In this document: positions 1-8,797 of the stretch, one piece after another
Position numbering within the stretch: the first letter of the stretch is position 1
Layout: the number at the start of each line of letters is the position of its first letter
IMG/VR virus record: IMGVR_UViG_3300014325_000022
Coordinates: 1 to 45,260 of that record
Strand: one strand, 5' to 3'
DNA from: a virus
Length of the DNA: 45,260 nucleotides
Made by a program: the position numbers and the translations under genes
Notes under the pieces: model-generated
Database searches by the model: none
The model's input: the letters and a program-made list of their open reading frames with translations, nothing else
What the model was told of the DNA's origin: nothing

Positions 1-211
1 CTACTACTAAATAGTGAGCAGTTAACCACAAATATCCAAGCGTGTAGTTTTCTTGATTAGAGAACAATTCTTTATTAATCGCGAAATTCACCTGCCCAAA
101 TGCTTTGACAATATCAGAATCTAAAACACCGGTAGAAGGGTCTGTGCCATAAGGAAAATCACGAACAAAATAGTTTTTAAAATCAGCTACTGTCGGATTT
201 GAATATGGCAC
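1..211 (-). CDS. DUF4054 head-tail adaptor, N-terminal half (cut by window edge)
   Basis: Partial gene of 70 codons reading off the left edge. A GTG start at 211-209 is preceded by AGGAG five bases upstream. The product begins VPYSNPTVADFKNYF, then FPYGTDP and ends LTAHYLVV, the pattern of the DUF4054 family. This small protein follows the major capsid gene in many myophages and sits at the connector between head and tail. It lies 12 bases downstream of the capsid gene. The missing C-terminal half is found at the opposite end of the window (45059-45260), which shows that the genome closes on itself. Family assignment is from recalled sequence pattern, not a search. Confidence 0.85.
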   Translation of the reverse strand, partial: MPYSNPTVADFKNYFVRDFPYGTDPSTGVLDSDIVKAFGQVNFAINKELFSNQENYTLGYLWLTAHYLVV

Positions 212-223
212 AAATTCTCCTAA

Positions 224-1318
224 TCAGGCGCTAGTAGTTGGAAATGTGAAATACATCATTTCTAACGGACGGTAAGCCATCACGCCCGTATATTCGCCAT
301 ATCCTACGTTCTGTAGGGTATAGTTATCGGTGGAATTTGGTACGGTAGTTGTATAGGGTACTGGAATATCCATTCTCAATGACTCTTCATCGCTTCTATA
401 CAAGGTATAAATTTGAAGTTGTTGGTTTACAGGAAGGTTTTTATATATTCCATAAGCCCCATCTGCGTACGCTAATGGTAGTATTCTAAAATCAGGATTC
501 ATGCAGATTGTACGGAAAGTTTCTTGAAGTAATTCGAGTGTACTTTTGATTGGGAAGTCTGGAGAAGCAGTGGATGCAATACCGTTATAATCGCTTTCAG
601 GAATCACAAAATGTGTTGGAAATGTCGTTCTTTGACAGTTGCTACGATATTGCTCAACAATAGTTTGAGTAAATGTTTTCAGCTCAGCAGTAGTCATTTT
701 TGAAATCGGTTTCGATAAAAATGATGGAGTTGCTTGTGTCGTAATTCCCTGCTGATTTAATAGACCGAGACATTGCGAATTTGAGCCATTTCCCATGCCT
801 AAAAATGCAATTGCTTGGATACCCAAGTCCCAGTTGCGTTTACGTGCTTTTTCTAGAGATGTTACAAGATCCCAGTTTCCTGATCTCGCCGCTTTTTGAA
901 GCTGAGGAATACTCCAGCCAATGCTTTTACCCCAATCAAAAACTTGCACTGGAACAGAATCTACGGCTGTATTTGCTTCAGCAAGTCGAGTACTATTTGC
1001 GCCTAAGTTGACTACGCCCGTCTCAAATTCCGCCGCAACATCAAATGAACGATATGTCACAATATTTGAAGACCATGCGCCTTCTCCGGCACGCACAGGA
1101 ATATAATCAGAAGGTCGAATTTGGAAAAACTTTTGTTCTGTTATTCTTCTCGCTATAGCAGTAAGAGAAGTGATGTTAATTTCATATCCCAAACTATTCA
1201 TTAATGATTGAGAATGATTCGCTTGTTGCTGATCAAAAGCATTAAGAATAATTTTCTTTTTTGTTGTGCTGTTATAAATTATTGGCGATGCGTTTGGATT
1301 TCTAGGCGGTTGATACAT
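224..1318 (-). CDS. Major capsid protein (DUF2184 type)
   Basis: 364 residues. It forms the icosahedral head shell. The stretch IPVRAGEGAW (about 74-83), followed by the YRSFDVAAEFETG pattern, and the C-terminal AYRPLEMMYFTFP match the DUF2184 major capsid family of myophages. Length is normal for an HK97-fold capsid protein without a fused protease; maturation would use the DUF2213 protein encoded upstream. ATG start with GGAGAATTTTAA just before it. The neighbours (Ig-like protein upstream, DUF4054 downstream) are the expected head gene order. Family fit is strong by eye; the fold itself is inferred. Confidence 0.9.
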   Translation of the reverse strand: MYQPPRNPNASPIIYNSTTKKKIILNAFDQQQANHSQSLMNSLGYEINITSLTAIARRITEQKFFQIRPSDYIPVRAGEGAWSSNIVTYRSFDVAAEFETGVVNLGANSTRLAEANTAVDSVPVQVFDWGKSIGWSIPQLQKAARSGNWDLVTSLEKARKRNWDLGIQAIAFLGMGNGSNSQCLGLLNQQGITTQATPSFLSKPISKMTTAELKTFTQTIVEQYRSNCQRTTFPTHFVIPESDYNGIASTASPDFPIKSTLELLQETFRTICMNPDFRILPLAYADGAYGIYKNLPVNQQLQIYTLYRSDEESLRMDIPVPYTTTVPNSTDNYTLQNVGYGEYTGVMAYRPLEMMYFTFPTTSA

Positions 1319-1353
1319 TTAAAATTCTCCTTTATTTAAAAATTAATTAAGCT

Positions 1354-2115
1354 TTAACTATCTAGTTTAAAGCTTGGCGCATCTAACATAACTCTCATTA
1401 ATTGACCGGACGCTGTTGCCTGATCAAATGCATATCCCACGATTGGCAAACCGGAACTGCCGGTAACCTGATGCACGCCATTTGGGATATATTGATCAAG
1501 CGTGACTTGTGTTCCACGAGCAATAGCTGCGGTAGAATATAGATACATGCAGCTTCCTTTTGTAGCGACTTCACAACGCATTCCTGATGTAAATACCTGT
1601 GTTTTTTGATCGTAACAAATATATCCGTGAGGTGTAGATGTACCAGCAGCAACTACAGTTGGAATTGAATTGCCATTATTGACAAATTTAACTGGTTGAC
1701 CAGGATATAATCCAGTTAATTGAGTGACATCAATTTGTGCTGTATATACATTTCTTGTTCCAGAAAATAGATCTAAATTTCCTGCAAGCACACTTTGCGC
1801 AAATTGGTTGGGATTTAATGAAGATGGAAGCGTTGTCACAGCAAGAGCTGTATATGTCACAGAAGCAGGAACAGCATCTGTCGCAACAACTTTATAATAG
1901 TAAGTCGTATTTGGAATTAAATTTGTATCATTCAGTGTTAATGCTGTTTGTCCAGTTAAAATATTGGATCCGCTTGGAGTAAATCCTGCGCCACTCGTAT
2001 CACGATACCATTGATATGTGTAGGGTGCCGTCCCGCCCGTTGCGGCAGTAGCAGATAATTGCGCTGAATTAGAACCAGTGTAGACCGACGATATTACGCC
2101 TGCTGTAATTGACAT
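1354..2115 (-). CDS. Ig/FN3-like head surface (decoration) protein
   Basis: 253 residues. Residues 1-95 form an Ig/FN3-like domain (GGTAPYTYQWYR, then NTTYYYKVVATDA). Residues 100-250 form a second module with YPGQPVKFVN, GYICYDQK, MRCEVA and AFDQATASGQLMRV. The gene sits directly upstream of the capsid gene, so it is most likely a capsid decoration or head-fibre protein exposed on the virion. The whole protein is clearly homologous to the first ~250 residues of the tail fibre at 30136-32028, which is unusual. ATG start with AAGGAG. Location on the capsid is inferred from gene order. Confidence 0.75.
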   Translation of the reverse strand: MSITAGVISSVYTGSNSAQLSATAATGGTAPYTYQWYRDTSGAGFTPSGSNILTGQTALTLNDTNLIPNTTYYYKVVATDAVPASVTYTALAVTTLPSSLNPNQFAQSVLAGNLDLFSGTRNVYTAQIDVTQLTGLYPGQPVKFVNNGNSIPTVVAAGTSTPHGYICYDQKTQVFTSGMRCEVATKGSCMYLYSTAAIARGTQVTLDQYIPNGVHQVTGSSGLPIVGYAFDQATASGQLMRVMLDAPSFKLDS

Positions 2116-2153
2116 TTTTTCTCCTTAAAAAATTAATTAGTAGTTAATAATTA

Positions 2154-3248
2154 TTAAAATAGATCTCTTCCTCTTTGAATTCTGTCATTCACAGGATCCA
2201 TATATTGTTCATTTTCTACATATTTTAAGTGAGCATTTTTTAATGTTTCAAAGTTTTTACCAATATTAAGTGAGTTCTTCATTTTTTTATTTTTAATTTC
2301 GTCATCTTTTGGTTTTTTGGTTTTTCTATCTTCATCTCCATCTTCTTCATCTTCGTCTTCATCATCTTCGTTTTCTACAGCGCTTTCCATTTTTAATCCT
2401 TCTGGCTCCATAGAAAGCTCTTTTGTAGTTTTCATTTCTTCATTTTTCTTGACCATATTTTCATATTTTTTAACAAGTTCTGCTACATTAAATGTAGTTC
2501 CGTTTGTTAATTTAACTTTCATATCTGGAGAAGCTTCATTTAATTTTTTCTTTTCTTCAAACTGATCCATTTCATTTACGATTTGAAAAATCGACATTTC
2601 TCTTCCAGATGTTGGAAGAGATACACAAATTTTCTCATAATCAATAGAATTTTCGACTGGCTTTCTCTCAAAGAAATTTAATATACTTCTCATTTTAGGT
2701 TTCTCCTGTGGTTTTGAGTTTGAGTTTGAAATACGAGATAATTGATTTTTTAAATTTTCGTTATATGCTTTAAATTCAGAGGGCGACATAATGACAGATT
2801 CTGCATAACGCGGATTTTTTACAATAGCGAGATGTTCATATTCTCCATCAATAACTTCATTATCGTAGTCAACTCCATTCCAAATTCCCTTTCTTCCGTT
2901 CATTTTAGGCTTATAAGCATTGGATAATCTATAGCCATTTTTTACTGCTCTTTTTCCTCTTTCACTGACAATAATAAATCTTGTCCAATGTTTTCCGTCA
3001 GCTTCATTGTAAAAACTATCGTATACCCATCCATCAGTTTCATTTTTTAATTCGTCTAGATTAGGATTAACTTCATCAACATGCTCAACGAAAATCGGCT
3101 TCCCACAAAATGAAGAATCCATTTTTCTTAATGTGTCTTCGTTTAAATATATTCTATGAGATTTATCGCCATCTTTATATTCCGCTACACCCGGGTAAAA
3201 ATGCATTCCATACCATATTTCCCCTGATGAGTTATTTATATTTATCAT
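2154..3248 (-). CDS. DUF2213 prohead protease fused to scaffold
   Basis: 364 residues. Residues ~1-165 match the DUF2213 prohead protease-like family (GMHFYPGVAEYKDG, GKPIFVEHVDEVNP, GWVYDSFYNEADG, YEHLAIVKNPRYAE). The remaining ~200 residues are charged and low in complexity, with a very acidic Asp/Glu run near residues 296-310 and Lys-rich segments, typical of a scaffold tail. It would shape the procapsid and then be cleaved. It overlaps the next gene upstream (3245-3529) by four bases, indicating translational coupling. Protease activity is inferred from the family; I did not identify catalytic residues with certainty. Confidence 0.8.
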   Translation of the reverse strand: MININNSSGEIWYGMHFYPGVAEYKDGDKSHRIYLNEDTLRKMDSSFCGKPIFVEHVDEVNPNLDELKNETDGWVYDSFYNEADGKHWTRFIIVSERGKRAVKNGYRLSNAYKPKMNGRKGIWNGVDYDNEVIDGEYEHLAIVKNPRYAESVIMSPSEFKAYNENLKNQLSRISNSNSKPQEKPKMRSILNFFERKPVENSIDYEKICVSLPTSGREMSIFQIVNEMDQFEEKKKLNEASPDMKVKLTNGTTFNVAELVKKYENMVKKNEEMKTTKELSMEPEGLKMESAVENEDDEDEDEEDGDEDRKTKKPKDDEIKNKKMKNSLNIGKNFETLKNAHLKYVENEQYMDPVNDRIQRGRDLF

Positions 3249-3529
3249 AAAAAACTCACTACATTATATCCAGTTGTTGCATTTGCATCGATTGCTTTTA
3301 TAGAAAGTCTCTGACCTGCCGGTACATAAATCGGAACAATAATACTGCTGCTTAAGGGACATGAACAAATATCTACTTCGGAACCAACTGCGCCGATAGC
3401 AAGTTTTAATATTTTTCCCGATGTATCTAAAATCTGAATTTTTGAAAAGGAGGGGGTAGAACTAACAAGCGTAGTATATGCGCTTGTACTCACATTCGTC
3501 GATGCGTAAGAAAGAACATTTATTGTCAA
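3245..3529 (-). CDS. Small virion-associated head protein
   Basis: 94 residues, rich in Ser, Thr and Val, with no Lys/Glu-rich tracts. The pattern TLVSSTPSFSKIQILDTSGK, then LAIGAVGSE and YVPAGQRLSIKAID, resembles a small protein commonly encoded beside the protease in myophage head clusters; it probably folds as a beta sandwich. It may be a minor capsid or decoration protein, but no function is established from sequence. Its end overlaps the protease/scaffold start (ATGA). Confidence 0.65.
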   Translation of the reverse strand: MTINVLSYASTNVSTSAYTTLVSSTPSFSKIQILDTSGKILKLAIGAVGSEVDICSCPLSSSIIVPIYVPAGQRLSIKAIDANATTGYNVVSFL

Positions 3530-3547
3530 AATACTCTCCAGAATATA

Positions 3548-4561
3548 TCATTTTTTCACACGCAGCACCGGTATAGCAAAACAACGACAATTATAATCTT
3601 GCCCAGGGTTATTACGACGCTGGGGTTGATCGGGAGCTGTTGTTACCGGTGGATCGTTCCAAGAAAAAATTTTTCCTTCAAGTATTCCGTGACTGTATCG
3701 GACTTCTCCTGGCTTGTAAATAGCGTCAGGAGATTTTTGATGCGGCATGTGGACACATGCCCATCTATATTCTGGAATTCCGGCGGCGACATACTTTGTT
3801 TCTTTATATTTTGCCATCATCAAGTTTGTCTCTTGCCGCGCTAAGAACTTTGCTTTATTGTATGTTACCAAATAATTTTCTTGAAATGATTTAATTAAAT
3901 TTTCGCGTCGAATACCAGAAAAAACATTATCGCTAACTTTTTGACGCAAATCTTTTATCTGTTCTTCAGTAAAATTTTTGATGTACAAACGCATATTTGA
4001 CTGCCATTCGTCAGCAATTTTTTTTCTCTGCTCATCTGTTAATTGAGGCTCAACGGTAATGTTTTTTATAGATTCTGAAAAATCTTTTTCTATTGTGAAC
4101 AAATTTTTATCAAGGATTTGTGAAATATCCAATTTATCAGAAATAACTTCAGGATTCATTCTTGAGAGAGTTTCATCCATTTTATCCAATTTTACATCAT
4201 AGTTATTTTTTGCGATGGAAATTATTCCGCGTATAAATATCGGTATTTTTGATTCTTCTAATCTATAGGATGAATTTTTTGAATCCCATTTTGCGCCTAA
4301 TTTTTGGAGTTCCTTTGATATAAAAGCATTGAATTTACCGAAAAATTGTCCTTGATAGTAGTAAACTCTTCCATAATATAAAGCTTTCTCTAAATTTGTA
4401 TAACTACTATTTTTTATTGTTTTTATTTTTTTTAATGGCTCCTCTAATATAATCAACAAAGGATTATATAACTGTTCAATAAATAATTTAAGTATTTTAT
4501 TTCTTATTAATTCTTGGTAAGATAATTCTTCTTTTATTGGTTTTAATTCTATATAATCCAT
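3548..4561 (-). CDS. Minor head / head morphogenesis protein (phage Mu gpF-like)
   Basis: 337 residues. The C-terminal ~150 residues carry the Mu protein F-like signature: ARQETNLMMAKYKETKY, YRWACVH, the KIFSWNDPP segment and the terminal NNPGQDYNCRCFA motif with two Cys. Proteins of this family sit inside the capsid near the portal. The N-terminal half is helical and charged and diverges from known members. ATG at 4561 overlaps the stop of the upstream gene by one base. It follows the portal, as usual. Confidence 0.85.
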   Translation of the reverse strand: MDYIELKPIKEELSYQELIRNKILKLFIEQLYNPLLIILEEPLKKIKTIKNSSYTNLEKALYYGRVYYYQGQFFGKFNAFISKELQKLGAKWDSKNSSYRLEESKIPIFIRGIISIAKNNYDVKLDKMDETLSRMNPEVISDKLDISQILDKNLFTIEKDFSESIKNITVEPQLTDEQRKKIADEWQSNMRLYIKNFTEEQIKDLRQKVSDNVFSGIRRENLIKSFQENYLVTYNKAKFLARQETNLMMAKYKETKYVAAGIPEYRWACVHMPHQKSPDAIYKPGEVRYSHGILEGKIFSWNDPPVTTAPDQPQRRNNPGQDYNCRCFAIPVLRVKK

Positions 4562-4980
4562 TAAATTTGAGGTTTTCTTTGTAGTGGTTCTGTTTTTTCT
4601 TGAGGTTTATGAATTTGTTCTTCTTTTATTTTTAATTGTTCTTGCTCTAATCGTATTCGCTCTTCCTCTTCTTTTTTTAATTTTTCTTGTTCTATTTTTT
4701 CGTAAGGCATTCTCATGACGTCTTTTTGAAGAATAGATGGGTATCTAGTTCCTCTCGCTCTTCTTAAATAATCCTGATAATGCATTTTTTCGCGTTGTAG
4801 AGCTTCATTAACTTCTTGTTCTTTTATAGCGAAATTTTTTATTTTTTCCTGAAGTTTTTCTAAGCTTATTTTTAAAGAGTTAGCTGTTTGTTGCGCATTT
4901 TTTCTATAATAATCATAAGCTTTTTCTACAACTTTATTTTCTATATCTTCTAAAGACATTCCAGGTGACCATGTTATCAT
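4561..4980 (-). CDS. Charged coiled-coil protein in head cluster
   Basis: 139 residues, almost entirely Glu/Lys/Gln-rich helix (EKLQEKIKNFAIKEQEVNEA, EEEERIRLEQEQLKIKEEQ), with a Pro/Gln-rich tail. I do not recognise a family. It lies between the portal-side small gene and the minor head protein, with 1-4 base junctions on both sides, so it is cotranscribed with the head genes. It could be an internal or assembly-helper protein; this is inference from position only. Confidence 0.6.
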   Translation of the reverse strand: MITWSPGMSLEDIENKVVEKAYDYYRKNAQQTANSLKISLEKLQEKIKNFAIKEQEVNEALQREKMHYQDYLRRARGTRYPSILQKDVMRMPYEKIEQEKLKKEEEERIRLEQEQLKIKEEQIHKPQEKTEPLQRKPQI

Positions 4981-5195
4981 TTATTTTCCTCTTCAATTAT
5001 TACCCATGAGTTATCAAAAAATTCTTCTCCATTCATTTCTACAGGCCAACAATGAGGCTTATCTACGATAAGATTATTGTTATGTTTGCGTATCCTGTTA
5101 TTGGGACTACCCCAATTTACATGATAAACTTTTTTTCCTTCTCTCATAGCTTTGATGGCCTCTTCTAAGTTTACTGTTTTTTCTTCTTTGTCCAT
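4977..5195 (-). CDS. Small DUF2829/Tad2-like protein (tentative)
   Basis: 72 residues. The pattern NLEEAIKAMREGKKVYHVNW at residues 9-28, followed by a variable middle and a DNSWVIIEEE end, follows the layout of the DUF2829 fold (EA..A...GKKV...W ... DW.I.E). Some members, called Tad2, bind Thoeris signalling molecules. The match here is short, and the usual DADDW is replaced by DNSW, so both family and function are uncertain. It is embedded between the portal and head genes, overlaps the next gene by four bases, and looks like a small extra gene inserted in the head cluster. Confidence 0.5.
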   Translation of the reverse strand: MDKEEKTVNLEEAIKAMREGKKVYHVNWGSPNNRIRKHNNNLIVDKPHCWPVEMNGEEFFDNSWVIIEEENK

Positions 5196-5212
5196 ATTAT
5201 CATTTTCTAAAA

Positions 5213-6829
5213 TTATGTTTTTGAATAATCCCAGGCACGCGGTTTGCGCGTATCCTCTCTATTTGCTCCTGGATCGTCAATCGAAGGTCCCGTTGTGCGG
5301 CGCGGATCAGGATTACCGTCATCGACAGCTTTATCGCCAAGCGCTGGAACATTTCTTTGCGGCATAATATCCATGACTCCTGATTCATTTCCTCCTCCTA
5401 TTTTTAACATATCTGTACTCGTGTCGAGCTGAATTCCAAGCAATTTATCTCGATTGCATGCATCTCTAAACTCAAATGATGATATCTGTCCCATTTGAGC
5501 TGCTTGCGACAGACGCGAGAATTTCGATGTTTTAACCTGTTCTTCTTCTACGCTGTTAAGCACTCGCAGAGGCTTAAATGTTATTTCTAAATCAGTTGGA
5601 ATAAATCCAAATTCTCTTTGGCATTTTATTTCAATCATTCTTAAAGCGTCATATTTAGATTTATTTCTTACTTGTCCTTCTACCATAGCATTGTAATTTT
5701 CAATATCATCTTCGCCGCTGTTAAATCCAGATGCACTGATACCGAATAATTTTGTCAAAGGCATCCGCATATCACAAGCGATTTGCATTCTAATTTCTCG
5801 CATAATATCAGAAATACCAGCAAAAGATAATTGTTTTTGCACATAATCATCTTTAGAATCCATTGTAACTGCGCGTTGATAATTCTTTTGCCAGTTAGTT
5901 AATGCGACTCTTTTTTCGACTTGTTGTTGGCCATTTGGCGATAATAAAGTAGATGTGAGCCCTTCTATTTTATAAACATCAATTTTAAATTCATCTAAAA
6001 CTTCAAATGATAAATTATTTGCTTTTAAATATTGATTTATACTACGCACAAGATGCTCTACAACAGAAAATCCCCATCCTCTTAAACGTGGCCGAATAAA
6101 AGATGGGGCGGTCAGACCTTTCAATCTCATAACACGAGATTTATGCAATTTTACTGCATAATAATCATAATACTCAAAATCCTGTGTTTGTATAGCAGGA
6201 TCATATCCCTCGGTATTCAGCTTATCCCAGAATAATTCCCAGAGATCCACTGCGCGAAATTCAAGAGGAGAATCAGGAGATAATGCATCTAAATCAAGGG
6301 GCGTTTCTGGATCCTGGTCAGTAATTATTACAATTCCAGCGCCCCCAAATAAACGATTCCACTTTATTGCTTGCGCAAGCGTATTGATATCATCATCTCT
6401 ATCAAGAGAAACTTGGATTTGTTTTATTTGTTCTTCATCGAGTTGTTTAGAGCTTATTTCTATTCCACCACGAAATCCATCATCAACGGGCAAATCTATT
6501 ATTGTTTGAACCAACCCGTTTTCGACATAAATCTCGGATAGAAGTTGGCGCATATTCGAAATTAAATACCATCTATTGTTGTTAAATAAGGTATTTACTT
6601 GACTTAATTGTGTGCTAAAAGGAGAATAATTTTCTCCTGGCGTAAATCCAATTGCTTCGGCAAGACCGTTTTGAATAATGTTTTTAGTCTCTATTTTGAC
6701 TTCTTTTGAATTAAGAAAGTTTTTAAATTGAGTGTCTTGAATTTGTTCTGTATTCTGAATTATTTCCCCGTTTTTAAATGCTAAATTAGGTTTAACTAAT
6801 GGAGTTTTTAAATCTGATTTTTTTTTCAC
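5213..6829 (-). CDS. Portal protein (DUF1073 type)
   Basis: 538 residues, a normal length for the family. It forms the dodecameric ring at the capsid vertex through which DNA is pumped. Visible signatures: IDLPVDDGFRGGIEI (about 111-125), IKWNRLFGGAGIVII (about 154-168), the RLRGWGFSVVEHLVRS region (about 248-263), and RMPLTKLFGISASGFNSGED (about 358-377). The C-terminal ~60 residues are Pro/Asp/Arg-rich and probably disordered. The start is GTG at 6829 with only a weak GAGA upstream; no better in-frame ATG is near. It follows TerL by 19 bases. Confidence 0.9.
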   Translation of the reverse strand: MKKKSDLKTPLVKPNLAFKNGEIIQNTEQIQDTQFKNFLNSKEVKIETKNIIQNGLAEAIGFTPGENYSPFSTQLSQVNTLFNNNRWYLISNMRQLLSEIYVENGLVQTIIDLPVDDGFRGGIEISSKQLDEEQIKQIQVSLDRDDDINTLAQAIKWNRLFGGAGIVIITDQDPETPLDLDALSPDSPLEFRAVDLWELFWDKLNTEGYDPAIQTQDFEYYDYYAVKLHKSRVMRLKGLTAPSFIRPRLRGWGFSVVEHLVRSINQYLKANNLSFEVLDEFKIDVYKIEGLTSTLLSPNGQQQVEKRVALTNWQKNYQRAVTMDSKDDYVQKQLSFAGISDIMREIRMQIACDMRMPLTKLFGISASGFNSGEDDIENYNAMVEGQVRNKSKYDALRMIEIKCQREFGFIPTDLEITFKPLRVLNSVEEEQVKTSKFSRLSQAAQMGQISSFEFRDACNRDKLLGIQLDTSTDMLKIGGGNESGVMDIMPQRNVPALGDKAVDDGNPDPRRTTGPSIDDPGANREDTRKPRAWDYSKT

Positions 6830-6848
6830 GTTTATCTCGTTTATAAAT

Positions 6849-8273
6849 TTATAAAACGTTTAAAATCGACTGTCCTTCACATAAAACATTAAAAGCCCCT
6901 GAGTATACGTCGACAATATCATCGTGAGCGCCAACTGGGAAGTTTTCGAGTTCGTTAAAAAATTCTTTATTCCAAGCTGCCCGCAAAATTTTTATATTTC
7001 CGAATTCACTTTGGGCAGAAACCGGCTTAGCGCGTGTTTCCTTATCTTTTGTATTGCGTACAGTGCGCACATAGTAACCCGCAAGCATGCGTGTAAAATT
7101 GCCAATATCGGCTTTTCCCGCTGCGCCAGGGTCTTCTTCGCCATAAATTATGGTGTCATAGCCGTCATAGGATGCTGTATTTTTGATGAGTCTTTCGACT
7201 TCTAGTGGCGTACCCCGAATCGATCTTAAATCGCAGACAACATATGTGCCGTTCGGATATTTGAGCATTTTAAGCCCCCTTGTCCAGTCAGGATCTTTAT
7301 TTTCTTCATTTACCTGTGTTGCTGCTCTATCCCAATATCGGACGCTCTGCGTCCAGCCGTGCGGAATAGTCTCGACAAATTCGAACCATTGCTCTTGAAA
7401 ATAAGAGCCTGCGACCGCTTTTACATTCCAGTTCGCGCCGAGAAGTCTCTCGCGCTCTACGCGCGAAAGAGCTTGCAAATTTGCGATGTATGCAGGGTCT
7501 TTTTCCATCAAAATTTTATTGTCTGTGATTTTAGCGGAAATGAAGGTGAATGATTTTGGCTGCGCTTCTTCTCCAAATTTCTGGATTAATTCATCCCGTG
7601 AATTTGCCCAATGCAATATTCCGTCTTTCCTGACAAACCAGCGAATTACACCGGATCTTTCGGGAATTGCGAACCCGTTCGCATCTATGTACCAGTCTAC
7701 CCATTCTCTGACCCATGAATTCACATCGGGATTACATGTTGCACGTATACGCGGCTTTACGCCGCTGGTACTTCTGTTACGGGAAAGCATATAAGTGAAT
7801 TGAGTTTCGCTAAAATGCGTCAATTCATCAAACCCGATAAATGGTATTTGACTACCCTGCCAATCGTAAATAGATTTTTCATGCTCAAGGTGAGCGAATT
7901 TAAGTGTTGATTTTGAGGGGAAAATCCATTCAAGAAAAGCTTCTCTCGGATGACCTTTGTATGATTTATAAATAGCCATGGATTCATGCCATAGTCCGCC
8001 TGGATTACGAACCTGCGTAGAATTTCTACGAAAGATAACACCTCTGAATTTGGGATTGTGGAAGTTTTTAAGATGTTCAAGCAAAAGTGCGTACGATTTC
8101 CCCCCACCTGCTGCCCCCCCATAAAACGCAATTTCCGCCTGTGTACTCAAAAATTGATACTGTGGTCCAGGCTGCGCAAGAGAAAGAACATCAATTTTAT
8201 TACGTTCATATTCGTTGTATTCAATTTCTTTTTTTTGTTTGTGTTGGGAAAGATATATTAGTTCGGCAAGCAT
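6849..8273 (-). CDS. terL: Terminase large subunit
   Basis: 474 residues. ATPase and nuclease that package DNA into the prohead. Walker A is GGAAGGGKS at 52-60; Walker B is FIGFDE ending at D149-E150, followed by THF and the coupling-type motif RATCNPD (177-183). The C-terminal RNase H-like nuclease shows D315 (YWDRA), E379/E380-D381 (GEEDPGAAGK) and H450-D451-D452 (AHDDIVDVYSG). All key residues are present and length is typical. The small-subunit candidate lies about 1.5 kb upstream rather than adjacent, separated by six small genes, which is unusual. Confidence 0.95.
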   Translation of the reverse strand: MLAELIYLSQHKQKKEIEYNEYERNKIDVLSLAQPGPQYQFLSTQAEIAFYGGAAGGGKSYALLLEHLKNFHNPKFRGVIFRRNSTQVRNPGGLWHESMAIYKSYKGHPREAFLEWIFPSKSTLKFAHLEHEKSIYDWQGSQIPFIGFDELTHFSETQFTYMLSRNRSTSGVKPRIRATCNPDVNSWVREWVDWYIDANGFAIPERSGVIRWFVRKDGILHWANSRDELIQKFGEEAQPKSFTFISAKITDNKILMEKDPAYIANLQALSRVERERLLGANWNVKAVAGSYFQEQWFEFVETIPHGWTQSVRYWDRAATQVNEENKDPDWTRGLKMLKYPNGTYVVCDLRSIRGTPLEVERLIKNTASYDGYDTIIYGEEDPGAAGKADIGNFTRMLAGYYVRTVRNTKDKETRAKPVSAQSEFGNIKILRAAWNKEFFNELENFPVGAHDDIVDVYSGAFNVLCEGQSILNVL

Positions 8274-8274
8274 A

Positions 8275-8553
8275 TTATTCTATTAATTTTTTTACTTCAT
8301 CTAATGTTTTTACCACTTTATCCTTTTTATCTAAAACAAACAGATTGTCATTATTAATTATATTATCTCCTATTAATTCATGAAATCTTTTTAATTGTTC
8401 TTCTTCTGTTGTTCCCTCTCTTTCTAAATCAAATTTAAATTCTTTTTCTTCCGTGCTCATGTATTTTTCAACGCATTTTGTAGCTAATTCTGTATTTTTA
8501 TATGAAATATCTCTCAATGCTTGTAGGTATCCTCTGCAAAATTCTAAATTCAT
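8275..8553 (-). CDS. Small charged protein upstream of terL
   Basis: 92 residues, acidic and helical (FKFDLEREGTTEEEQLKRFH), ending LDEVKKLIE. Not recognised. It is immediately upstream of TerL (one-base gap) and immediately downstream of the next small gene, so it is part of the late leader operon. No membrane segment or metal motif is visible. Confidence 0.6.
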   Translation of the reverse strand: MNLEFCRGYLQALRDISYKNTELATKCVEKYMSTEEKEFKFDLEREGTTEEEQLKRFHELIGDNIINNDNLFVLDKKDKVVKTLDEVKKLIE

Positions 8554-8751
8554 TTATTTATCCTCATTCCCCAATTCCTCCCAAGCCTGAGCTGTTATCC
8601 ATCCTAATTCATTTCCGGCAAAATCAACAATCACCATACTACCATCCCGTTTATCAAGAACATTAAATGGGATATGATTAAATCCCACTCCTATGTCACT
8701 GAGTTTTTTAATCAGTATTTGGATTTTTTTCTTGTTGTCTTCTCTGGTCAT
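8554..8751 (-). CDS. Small protein, unknown
   Basis: 65 residues: a basic N-terminal helix (EDNKKKIQILIKKLSD), then GVGFNHIPFNVLDKRDGSMV and an acidic C-terminus with a WITAQAWEEL helix. Not recognised. The hydrophobic centre suggests a compact alpha/beta fold. It abuts the next gene without a gap. Confidence 0.55.
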   Translation of the reverse strand: MTREDNKKKIQILIKKLSDIGVGFNHIPFNVLDKRDGSMVIVDFAGNELGWITAQAWEELGNEDK

Positions 8752-8797
8752 TTATAATATTCCACTGATGCAACCCATATGGGGCTCTTATTTAAAA

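Noticed and set aside
7486-7794. Plus-strand frames inside terL (also 6924-7205 and 8087-8383)
   Set aside because: Antisense to a fully conserved terminase gene, with no starts, ribosome sites or recognisable products.
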